Shown: piece after piece, positions 9,120 through 16,235 of the stretch
Layout: each line of letters begins with the position of its first letter
Position numbering within the stretch: the stretch's first letter is position 1
Notes under the pieces: model-generated
Database searches by the model: none
What the model saw: the letters and a program-made list of their open reading frames with translations, nothing else
What the model was told of the DNA's origin: nothing
DNA from: Candidatus Krumholzibacteriia bacterium
GTDB lineage: Bacteria > Krumholzibacteriota > Krumholzibacteriia > G020349025
Length of the DNA stretch: 25,764 nt
Direction of reading: 5' to 3'
Assembly (NCBI GenBank): GCA_035649275.1
Contig: DASRJW010000149.1
Span: 1 to 25,764, forward strand
Position numbers and translations under genes: made by a program

Positions 9120-9452
9120 GTGAAGAAGCTGTATGTGGGCAACCTGCCCTTCAGTGCCACGGAAGCCGAGATCATGGAACTGTTTTCGAGGCATGGGACC
9201 GTGCACTCGGTGGCACTGATCAACGATCGCGAGACGGGCCGGCCGCGCGGGTTCGGATTCGTGGAAATCGACGACGACGCGGCGGCGGCAGCGATCGAAG
9301 CGCTCAACGGTTACGAGTTGAAGGGCCGTGATCTACGCGTGAACGAAGCCCAGGAGCGTGGCCCGCGCGGTGGAGGTGGTGGTGGCGGCGGCGGCGGCGG
9401 CGGTCGTGGCGGATTCGGCGGCGGCGGCCGCGAACGCCGCGAGCGCTGGTAG
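9120..9452 (+). CDS. Glycine-rich RRM RNA-binding protein
   Basis: 110 residues. GTG 9120 is chosen because the protein then opens directly with RNP2 ([10 protein letters not shown]); the longer frame back to 8712 is unlikely. RNP1 is RGFGFVEI (about residues 44-51). One RRM fills residues 1-80, followed by a Gly/Arg tail encoded by near-perfect GGN repeats (9367-9430) and ending RERRERW. This is the architecture of bacterial Rbp proteins, known from cyanobacteria and many other phyla, thought to act as RNA chaperones in cold or stress. GGGAG lies 9 bases upstream of the start. Confidence 0.93.
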   Translation: MKKLYVGNLPFSATEAEIMELFSRHGTVHSVALINDRETGRPRGFGFVEIDDDAAAAAIEALNGYELKGRDLRVNEAQERGPRGGGGGGGGGGGGRGGFGGGGRERRERW

Positions 9453-9489
9453 GAGTCCGACGCCCACAGACGGGAGTCGAACACGAGAG

Positions 9490-9513
9490 GCCCCGCGTCG
9501 TAAGACGCGGGGC
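9490..9513 (+). terminator. Strong stem-loop between the RRM and OPT genes
   Basis: A perfect 10-bp stem GCCCCGCGTC / GACGCGGGGC with a GTAA tetraloop, followed by ATTCTCTT, a weak U-tract. It is the best intrinsic terminator in the window. It ends only 17 bases before the OPT start codon. Confidence 0.7.
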
Positions 9514-9530
9514 ATTCTCTTGGAGGTCGC

Positions 9531-11633
9531 GTGACGAGCGGCGAGCCGAGACAGTCCGGATCGCCTGACGGGATCCCGGCGCCCGGACTGCCCGAGGACG
9601 TCCGCTTGCCGGAGAACGCCTTCCGCCCCTTGCGCCCCGGCGAGCTCTACGAGCCCGTGGTGCCGGCGGCGGTCCACGTCCGCGAGGTGACGGCGCGCTC
9701 CATCGTTCAGGGCTTGGTCTGGTCCGTGGTGTTCTCGGCGGCGGCGACCTACATCGCTCTCAAGCTCGGCCAAGGCATCGAATCGGCCATCCCCATCTCC
9801 ATCCTCGCCGTCGGCTTCTCCGTCCTCGCCGTGCGCTTCCTGCATGCCCGCGGCTCGACGCTGCTGGAGAACGTCAACATCCTCGCTCTCGGCGCCACTT
9901 CGGGGATCGTCGCCGGCGGTTCCGTCTTCACCATGCCGGCGATCTACATCCTCGGTCTCGAGGGCCGCTCGTCTTTCTTCCAAATCTTCCTCGTACCGTT
10001 TCTGGGTGCCATCCTCGGCGTCTTCTTCCTGGCGCCGTTCCGGCGCTACTTCGTCCGCGACCTGCACGGCAAGCTGCCCTTCCCCGAAGGGCGGGCGACG
10101 GTGGAAATCCTCGTCGCCGGCAAGCGCGGCGGCAGGAGCGCCTTCGTGCTCTCCTATGCCGCCCTGGTGGCAGCGGTGTTCGACTTCGTCGGCCCTTCGA
10201 TGCACGCCTGGGCGGAGAATTTTTCCACCGCCGCCATGGGGTCGCTCGCCGCCTTCACGAACCGCTTCAAGGCCGTGTTCACCATGAACACCTCGGCGGC
10301 CGTGCTCGGCCTCGGCTACATCATGGGCCTCGACTACGCCGCCATCATCATGGCCGGTTCCATGGTGTCGTTCTTCGTTCTCGTGCCGCTCTTTGCCTAT
10401 TTGGGCCAGTGGATTCCCGGCCCCATCGTCGCAGGGCACGCGCCCCTGGCTTCCATGCCCCCGGACGACATCTTCTTCCAGTACGTGCGGCCCATCGGCA
10501 TCGGCGGCATCTTCGCCGCCGGGCTCCTCTCGATCCTCAAGCTCTCGCCGGTGATCGTGCAGGCGACGCGGCAGGCCCTGGGAGAGGTGGCGCGCCTGCT
10601 CCGCGGCCGCGGCGGCGAGGCGCAGGCGGTGCGCACCGAGCGTGCCTTGCCCATGACCGTGAACCTGCTCGGCATCGCCGGCACCGGGCTGCTCATCTTC
10701 CTCTACTTCCGCTTCTCCGTGCTGACCGGAACCCCGGGAGCCGCGGGCCTCGCGGCGGTCTCGACGCTCCTCACGTTGGTGATCTCCTTCCTCTTCGCGG
10801 CGGTGTCGGCCTGGGCCATTGCCATGATCTCGATCACGCCGATCTCGGGGATGACGCTGACCACGCTCATCATCACCGCCGTGGTGCTGTCGTCCCTGGG
10901 GCTTTCGGGGCCGAGCGGCATGCTGCAGGTGCTGCTCATCGGTGGCGTGGTCTGCACCGCGCTCTCCATGAGTGGATCGCTGGTGACGCAGTACAAGCTC
11001 GGTTACTGGCTGGGGGCGACGCCGCGGCGCATCGAGGTCGGCAACCTGGTGGGTTCGTTGCTGGCTTCTGCGGCGACCACGGCAGTGATCCTGCTCATGG
11101 CGCGGGTCTACGGCTTTGCTCCCGGGCCGGAGCATCCGCACCCGCTGCCGGCGCCGCAGCCGAACGCCATGGCGGCGGTGCTGCGCGGTGTCATGGGCAC
11201 CGGCGAGGCCCCCTGGTTCTTCTACGGTGCTGGCGCCGTCTTCGCCGTGGTGAGCGAGATGTGCGGTATCTCCGCTCTCGCCTTCGGTCTCGGCATGTAC
11301 CTGCCCATGGAGCTCAACTCCCCCCTCGTGCTCGGCGCCGCCGTCGCCTGGCTGCTGCGGCGTTCGTCGAAGGACGAAGCCCTCGCCAAGGTGCGCCACG
11401 ACAAGGGCACGCTGGTGGCGAGCGGCTTCATCGCCGGGGGGGCCCTCGTGGGTGTGCTCGCGGCCCTGCTGCGCTTCATCGAGGACTCGGCGCAGGTGAC
11501 CATGGTACCCGACCTCACCCAGGCCGGCGCCTTCGGCGCCTGGCTCTCGGCCTGGGGCCACTGGATCGGCCTCGTCGCTTTTCTCGCCCTTGCATCCTGG
11601 GTCTTCTGGGATTCGTATCGAGAGAAGGCATGA
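9531..11633 (+). CDS. OPT family oligopeptide (or metal-chelate) transporter
   Basis: 700 residues, typical for the family. GTG 9531 has GGAGG 4 bases upstream. After a soluble N-terminus with LRPGELYEPVVP, the protein has about 14-16 membrane helices, with family hallmarks VWSVVFSAAATYIALKLGQG, the NVNILALGATSGIVAGGSVF segment, LPFPEGRATVEILVAG, and MYLPMELNSPLVLGA near the C-terminus. OPT proteins are secondary symporters taking up peptides, or metal-chelates in the YSL branch; the substrate cannot be read from sequence. The next gene starts within or just after its stop, so the two are probably cotranscribed. Confidence 0.92.
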   Translation: MTSGEPRQSGSPDGIPAPGLPEDVRLPENAFRPLRPGELYEPVVPAAVHVREVTARSIVQGLVWSVVFSAAATYIALKLGQGIESAIPISILAVGFSVLAVRFLHARGSTLLENVNILALGATSGIVAGGSVFTMPAIYILGLEGRSSFFQIFLVPFLGAILGVFFLAPFRRYFVRDLHGKLPFPEGRATVEILVAGKRGGRSAFVLSYAALVAAVFDFVGPSMHAWAENFSTAAMGSLAAFTNRFKAVFTMNTSAAVLGLGYIMGLDYAAIIMAGSMVSFFVLVPLFAYLGQWIPGPIVAGHAPLASMPPDDIFFQYVRPIGIGGIFAAGLLSILKLSPVIVQATRQALGEVARLLRGRGGEAQAVRTERALPMTVNLLGIAGTGLLIFLYFRFSVLTGTPGAAGLAAVSTLLTLVISFLFAAVSAWAIAMISITPISGMTLTTLIITAVVLSSLGLSGPSGMLQVLLIGGVVCTALSMSGSLVTQYKLGYWLGATPRRIEVGNLVGSLLASAATTAVILLMARVYGFAPGPEHPHPLPAPQPNAMAAVLRGVMGTGEAPWFFYGAGAVFAVVSEMCGISALAFGLGMYLPMELNSPLVLGAAVAWLLRRSSKDEALAKVRHDKGTLVASGFIAGGALVGVLAALLRFIEDSAQVTMVPDLTQAGAFGAWLSAWGHWIGLVAFLALASWVFWDSYREKA

Positions 11634-11644
11634 AGGGGAGGGCG

Positions 11645-12787
11645 ATGCAGGCGTTCCCGCGCTGGGGTGGGGCGGCGAGCTCTACCCTCCTGGTGGTCGC
11701 AACCGCGCTGCTGTCAGCAGCCGGCGAGATCCACGCCCAGGAATCGCCGCCCGCAGCGAAGCCCCCGGTCCTCGACCTGCTGCGGGACGAGGCGGTGCAC
11801 CTCGCCCCGCTGGTGCAGAGCCCGCTCGGGAAGGCGTTCCTCGCCGCCGTTCCCGCTCTGCCTGCCGTGCCGGCGGGGCGCAATGTCTATTACAACCGTA
11901 CGACGCGTGATGCCCTCAGCGTCGCGGAAGCCGAAGGTCGCAGCAAGGAAGCCTTGGAGGGCTACGAGCGGCGGGAGCTGGACGAACACTTCTATTACTA
12001 CACGAAGTACGGCACGCCTCTCGCTTTTGTCCGCGCCCTCGATCTGGTGGGACAAGCGGGGCTCGCGGGCGTCGACGGACGCCGGTTGCTGGATTTCGGC
12101 TTCGGCTCCATCGGCCAGCTGCGCTTGCTCGCGAGCCTGGGGGCCGAGGTCACGGGTGTCGAGGTGGACCGGCTGCTGGAAAAGCTTTACGCCGAGGCCG
12201 GCGACACCGGCGTCATCCCGCACGCCCGTGCTCCAGAGCCTGGCGCCTTGGGGGGCAAGGCCGGCTCTGGCGCACCGGGCGGCATTGCGGCCTCCGAGGC
12301 TGCGCCAGGTGCTTCAGGCTCCGGCAGCCCGGGCCACTTGCGCCTGCTCTTCGGCTCCTTTCCTTCCGACAGTGCTCTCGTGTCGCGCGTCGGCCGCGGT
12401 TACACGCTCTTCATCTCGAAGAACACGCTCAAGCGCGGCTACGTGCATCCAGAGCGCGAAGTCGAGCCTCGTTTCTTGGTGCACTTGGAAGTGGACGATG
12501 CCACCTACCTTCGTGCCGTGCACGCCCTCCTCGTGCCAGGGGGCTACTTCATGATCTACAACCTGAGTCCGGCGCCCTCCAAGCCCGACGAACCGTACAA
12601 GCCCTGGTCCGACGGGCGCTCACCCTTCGCCCAAGCGGCGTTCGAAGCGGCGGGATTCCGCATCCTCGCCTTCGACGCCGACGACACGGCCATGGCCCGC
12701 CAGCTCGGCAAGACCCTGGGCTGGGACGCCGACATGGACCTCGCGATCGACCTCTTCGGCACCTACACGCTGGCGCAGAAGCCCTAA
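11645..12787 (+). CDS. Exported class I methyltransferase-fold protein
   Basis: 380 residues from ATG 11645 (AAGGGG 6 bases and GGAGG 3 bases upstream); ATG 11630, which overlaps the OPT stop as ATGA, is an alternative giving 385. The N-terminus is a signal peptide (GGAASSTLLVVATALLSAAG, then IHA-Q). A Rossmann nucleotide-binding motif LLDFGFGSIG (D150-G157) and VTGVEVD (E173) mark a class I SAM-methyltransferase fold. A Gly/Ala/Ser/Pro-rich insert sits near residues 195-232. Later parts include HALLVPGGYFMIYNLSP, a usual methyltransferase strand region. SAM is not normally available outside the cytoplasm, so catalysis is doubtful. Coupling to the OPT gene suggests a linked function, which is unknown. 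Confidence 0.72.
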   Translation: MQAFPRWGGAASSTLLVVATALLSAAGEIHAQESPPAAKPPVLDLLRDEAVHLAPLVQSPLGKAFLAAVPALPAVPAGRNVYYNRTTRDALSVAEAEGRSKEALEGYERRELDEHFYYYTKYGTPLAFVRALDLVGQAGLAGVDGRRLLDFGFGSIGQLRLLASLGAEVTGVEVDRLLEKLYAEAGDTGVIPHARAPEPGALGGKAGSGAPGGIAASEAAPGASGSGSPGHLRLLFGSFPSDSALVSRVGRGYTLFISKNTLKRGYVHPEREVEPRFLVHLEVDDATYLRAVHALLVPGGYFMIYNLSPAPSKPDEPYKPWSDGRSPFAQAAFEAAGFRILAFDADDTAMARQLGKTLGWDADMDLAIDLFGTYTLAQKP

Positions 12788-12797
12788 CACCGGACTC

Positions 12798-13787
12798 TCA
12801 GGGGTTCGCGCCACCTCGACCTCCACGGTGGGGGTTGAGGAACGAGCCGTTCTGCTCGTTGCCCATCTCTCCCCAGGCGAATTCGGAAGAGGCGAACGCC
12901 GTGAAGGAGAAGGGAGTGGTGCTGCCGAATTCGGTGACGGAGCTCGCCGAGAAAGTGCCGGTGGCGAGGGCGTCCTTGAATTGCCCGGCCAAATTCCTCG
13001 GATCGAGGGGATCGCTGGAGGCGGGCCGGAGCGTCCGGGGAGCGCCGGTCGGCGTCCAGGTCATGTCGAAGCTCGCCACTCCGGGCACTTCGTTGCCGCC
13101 CAGGAACTGGAAGCTGTCGACGAGAGGGACGTTCGTCATCGCGACGTGCGCGGTGCCCGTCGCTTCGTCCAGGGTGAGGGTTTCGTCGGGGACGCGAATC
13201 GTCCAGAACAGGCCCGAAGGTGCGATGTCGGCATTGTAGTCGTGCGCTTGTACTGTGAAGCCCGTACCGGGCTCGAAGAGATCAATTCATATGAAGACGA
13301 AGGTGCCGTGCTGGTGCCTGCCTTCGGAGTCGACGAAGGTGCCACGCATGACCCGCATGTCGTGGAACTGGTCGTAGGTCTCCCCGTCGCTCCCGGTAGC
13401 CGGCCCGAGCAGGAAGGCGATGGCGGTGAAGCCGTTGAAGTTCGTGATCGTGTTGGGTTCGACATCGACCCCCTGGAAGCCGACCTCGGGAGGCCCGGGA
13501 GCCCACACGTGGGCGAGGCCCGGGATGAGACCGCCCGGAATCGGCACCGGCTCGCCGGCGGCGGGAGCGGTCAACTGGTAGGTCGTCCCTTTGGGTGCTT
13601 GGATGTTGCCGAGCATCTGCATCCGCGTCGCCACCGCCGCCGCGAAGTGGGCATGGGGAGGCGCGGCGGTCTGCGGCATGATCACCGCCTGCACGCTGGC
13701 TTCAGGGTTGGAAGGACCGACCTCGCGACAACCAACGAGGATTGCCGAGAGAGTCAGCAGAAGGAGCAAGGGGAAGGGTCGGCGCAT
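12798..13787 (-). pseudogene. Lipoprotein gene interrupted by an in-frame TGA
   Basis: ATG 13787 has AAGGAG 7 bases upstream and starts a lipoprotein signal (LLLLLTLSAILVGC). The frame reads 166 residues to TGA at 13289-13287 (...HQHGTFVFI stop) and then continues in the same frame, with no gap and equally protein-like sequence (IDLFEPGTGFTVQAHDYNAD), for 163 more codons to TGA at 12798. Together they make one 330-codon gene. The 3' part has no own signal or ribosome site at the break. A CGA (Arg) to TGA transition is a simple explanation, but a sequencing error or recent nonsense mutation cannot be told apart. No family is recognised; the protein looks like a beta-rich, CHRD-like secreted lipoprotein. 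It is convergent with the methyltransferase-like gene, 10 bases away. Confidence 0.75.
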
Positions 13788-13882
13788 GTGGATGCTCCTT
13801 TCCCGGAATACGAACGCCACGCTTCACGGGGCGTTCTGCGCACCGATCGTCGTGATTCGATCAGAATGGAACAAGCGACAGG

Positions 13883-13912
13883 AGAATAGTGGAACCACGA
13901 GCAGACGAGCAA
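13883..13912 (-). promoter_or_regulatory. Candidate promoter of the interrupted lipoprotein gene (TTGCTC-N18-TATTCT)
   Basis: On the minus strand TTGCTC (13912-13907) is followed after 18 bases by TATTCT (13888-13883). The start would lie near 13876, giving a leader of about 88 bases. The surrounding gap (13788-14061) is richer in A+T than its neighbours. Confidence 0.4.
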
Positions 13913-13958
13913 GAACCTTCCGCGATCGCACGCGCTTTCTTGGCAGATCACGTTGGAC

Positions 13959-13974
13959 TCAGTAGGTCTACTGA
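13959..13974. promoter_or_regulatory. Operator-like dyad TCAGTAG-GT-CTACTGA
   Basis: Perfect 7-bp arms around two central bases in the gap upstream of the interrupted lipoprotein gene and downstream of the DinB-family gene. It lies about 50 bases beyond the candidate -35, so it may be an activator or repressor site or only the remains of a terminator. Confidence 0.35.
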
Positions 13975-14061
13975 ACGCTCGTCCTCCGTAGGTTCACAGA
14001 GCGGACGAAGTTTTTCAACGCGCGGATTCCGCGGCCGTGCTCTGGTCCTCCGGCAAGAAAA

Positions 14062-14607
14062 CTATGCCTTCCCCAGCGCTTTCAGGATGCGGGCGATCTG
14101 ACGCCGGTGCACCAGGTCATGACCGGCGGTGAGCTGCATGATACGGAGGACGCTTTCCGGGCCGCGCTCGGTGTGTTGTCCCACACGCTCGAACTCGGCG
14201 TCGTCGAGCGCCTCGAGGAGCCGGAGATTGCGGCGCCGGAGTGTCTCGAGCTCGGCGAGCACCGTCGCGGCCGGCGCCGCGCCATAGCGCAGTCGGGCCG
14301 CCCAGCGATCCTGGTCGTAGCCGCGCAGCTCCGGTTCGTCCTCGGCGATGACCGAGCGCCAGCGGTAGGCGGCGACCGTTTCCTGATCGGTCAAATGATC
14401 GACCACGTGCTGGATCGACCACTTGCCTGGCACCTCCGGTCGTGCCAGTTCGGCGGCGCTCAGGCCGTCGATGGCAGCGCGCAACGCCACGGGTAGCTCC
14501 CGCAACACGGCGAGCGGATCACGCTCACCCAGCAGCTCGAGGAGAGCCTGGGTGTACTTTGCGGCTGCGTCAGCAGCCCTCCCGGCAGGATTGGTGAACA
14601 CGGACAC
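14062..14607 (-). CDS. DinB-family four-helix-bundle protein
   Basis: 181 residues from GTG 14607, which has a full AGGAGG 7 bases upstream. The family pattern GKWSIQHVVDHLTDQE (H67, H71) and the C-terminal GHDLVHRRQI (H163, H167) supply the three-histidine metal site of DinB/YfiT-like proteins. These are widespread; some are thiol transferases (bacillithiol or mycothiol), most are uncharacterised. It probably acts in the cytoplasm, as there is no signal peptide. It stands alone, with a 152-base gap to the PLD-like gene behind it. Confidence 0.88.
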   Translation of the reverse strand: MSVFTNPAGRAADAAAKYTQALLELLGERDPLAVLRELPVALRAAIDGLSAAELARPEVPGKWSIQHVVDHLTDQETVAAYRWRSVIAEDEPELRGYDQDRWAARLRYGAAPAATVLAELETLRRRNLRLLEALDDAEFERVGQHTERGPESVLRIMQLTAGHDLVHRRQIARILKALGKA

Positions 14608-14654
14608 GCGGATTCCTCCTGGCTTGACGGGTTACGATGAGCGGCGGAGTTCCA

Positions 14655-14663
14655 AGCCTAGCA
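14655..14663 (-). promoter_or_regulatory. Candidate extended -10 (TGCTAGGCT) for the DinB-family gene
   Basis: Reads TG-C-TAGGCT on the minus strand, 48 bases before the GTG at 14607, predicting a leader of about 41 bases. No -35 match is evident. Confidence 0.35.
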
Positions 14664-14759
14664 CGCCTTGGCTGCATGCGATAGGACCGCGCAAGGCTTG
14701 CGGGTCTTCAAGGAGCGCGGCGCAGCCGCCGCCACGCAACCTCTGCACGCAGGCAAGCG

Positions 14760-16040
14760 TCATGGCCCGATCCGTGGGGGCTCGTACGTGGCGCAGGGGT
14801 CGACATCGTAGGCGTAGGGACTGTTCCAGTTGTCGGCGAAGAAGCGGTCGAGACGGCGCGCCATGCCACCCTCGACGATGAGCCCCACGTTGCGGCTGCT
14901 GTAGAAATAGTCCTTTTCCCAGTTGCTCGTGCCGAGCCAGAAGGCGCTGCCGTCCACCACCAGGTACTTGGCGTGGATGACCCGGGCGAAGGGGATGAAG
15001 CCCGCAGCCGCCGGCGGAATGGTGACGAGCTTGACGTCGAAATGGGGCAGGCTTTGCAGGCTCTGCAAGCCCTCGATCGTGCCGCGGCGCTTGCACCAAT
15101 CGGAGAGCAGGAGCTGCACCTGCACACCACGGGCAGCAGCGGCGCGGAGCGCCGTTTCGAGGTCACCGAAGTAGGTGCTGTCGCGATCCACGCTGCGGTA
15201 AGTGAGGAGCTGGACGCGGACGGTCCGCCGCGCCGCCGCGATCAGCTCCACGAGGCGCGGTAGATCCCAGAGATTCGGGTCGGGCAGGTAGCCGCGGGGG
15301 CTGAAGACGGGTGTGAGACGCAGCGTGTCGCCGTCCTGCACGACCGTGGTGGGGAAGGCGGCCTCCTGCGGGCGGCTCGCGGGCGGGGGTTTGCCCCCGG
15401 CCTGAGCCCAGTCCGACTCGTAGACGTCGAGCAGAGCCCAGACGACGCTGGGCACGCGGATGCGCATGCCGAGCTCCTGAATGTGCGTGAGAGAGCGCCA
15501 ATCGAAGTTTTGGCTGCCGATGAACGCTTCCTCGCCATCGACGACGAAGTACTTGGCGTGCAGCACTCCCCCCATGAGCTTTCCGACCTCGAAGCGCCGC
15601 ACCTCGATGCCGCGCTTCCGACCCAGGCGGTCCAGCGTCTCGGGGTAGGTGCGGTAGAACTTCTCCTCGGCGAGGAAGCGTACGTGCACACCCCGAGCCG
15701 CGGCGGCCTCGATGGCGGCGACGATGGGCTCGAGGCGGGTTCCCGGTTCGTTGCTGGCGTAGAACTCGGCGAAATCGAGGCTTTGGCGCGCCCCTCCGAG
15801 CATCGCCGTCCAGACCGCGTGTGCATCCGGGACGTCGGGGTTGTCGAGGGAGGTTTCGACCGGGAAGCTCTCGACCAGCTGCAATGCCGGCTCGGCAGCC
15901 CCGAGGAGGTGAGGGCAGAGTAGGAGGCCCAGCGCCACCGCCGGCGTCCGGAAGCGCTGGCGTCCTGGGTGAGGCCGCGAGTGCCTGCGGCACCGGGTCA
16001 CGCGGCGCGCCCTCGCGGTGCGTCCGGGTCGACGGACCAT
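14760..16040 (-). CDS. Exported phospholipase D-like protein with two HKD motifs
   Basis: 426 residues from ATG 16040 (GGTGG 7 bases upstream; GTG 16046 is an alternative, and the frame runs to 16130). A long Arg-rich N-region precedes a hydrophobic core (PAVALGLLLCPHLLGA) ending in A-E, consistent with a signal peptide. Both catalytic motifs are complete: HAKYFVVD (H161, K163, D168) followed by GSQNF, and HAKYLVVD (H356, K358, D363) followed by GTSNW. Two motifs in one chain form the usual PLD active site. Relatives include PLD3/PLD4-like, cardiolipin synthase-like and nuclease members; the substrate cannot be settled. A periplasmic or secreted location is likely. Confidence 0.88.
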   Translation of the reverse strand: MVRRPGRTARARRVTRCRRHSRPHPGRQRFRTPAVALGLLLCPHLLGAAEPALQLVESFPVETSLDNPDVPDAHAVWTAMLGGARQSLDFAEFYASNEPGTRLEPIVAAIEAAAARGVHVRFLAEEKFYRTYPETLDRLGRKRGIEVRRFEVGKLMGGVLHAKYFVVDGEEAFIGSQNFDWRSLTHIQELGMRIRVPSVVWALLDVYESDWAQAGGKPPPASRPQEAAFPTTVVQDGDTLRLTPVFSPRGYLPDPNLWDLPRLVELIAAARRTVRVQLLTYRSVDRDSTYFGDLETALRAAAARGVQVQLLLSDWCKRRGTIEGLQSLQSLPHFDVKLVTIPPAAAGFIPFARVIHAKYLVVDGSAFWLGTSNWEKDYFYSSRNVGLIVEGGMARRLDRFFADNWNSPYAYDVDPCATYEPPRIGP

Positions 16041-16151
16041 GCTCACGCCACCCTCGTTGTGACCTCGTGTCAGGCGCCTGGACGCCACGCGCTTTACGGT
16101 CGCGACCGCGCCCAGAGGCAAAGCACTCACTTCGAGTCTCGGAGCCTAGCG

Positions 16152-16160
16152 TGCTATTCT
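16152..16160 (+). promoter_or_regulatory. Candidate extended -10 (TGCTATTCT) for the large lipoprotein gene
   Basis: TG-C-TATTCT lies 75 bases before ATG 16236, giving a leader of about 70 bases. An ATG at 16166 just after it opens a different frame without a ribosome site and is not used. Confidence 0.45.
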
Positions 16161-16196
16161 CGTCGATGCAACGGCGAGCACGACTTCTCGACGCGT

Positions 16197-16205
16197 CCCC
16201 CCCCC
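16197..16205 (+). repeat. C9 homopolymer in the leader of the large lipoprotein gene
   Basis: Nine consecutive C residues lie between the candidate promoter and the start codon, 30 bases before the ATG. Such tracts slip during replication and can vary in length between cells. Confidence 0.7.
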
Positions 16206-16235
16206 AATGCGGTCGCGTTCCCGGAGAAGGGCGCC

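Noticed and set aside
9367-9430. GGN-rich simple repeat as a separate DNA element
   Set aside because: It is fully explained as the glycine tail of the RRM protein.
9333-11561. A 742-codon minus-strand open frame opposite the OPT gene
   Set aside because: Its composition is Arg/His/Glu/Gly-rich noise without hydrophobic or domain structure, and the plus strand reads as a clear OPT transporter.
13287-13289. TGA read as selenocysteine or as a recoded sense codon
   Set aside because: Many genes in the window end in TGA, so the code is standard. I see no convincing SECIS-like hairpin just downstream and no redox motif around the site. Nonsense mutation or base error is simpler.
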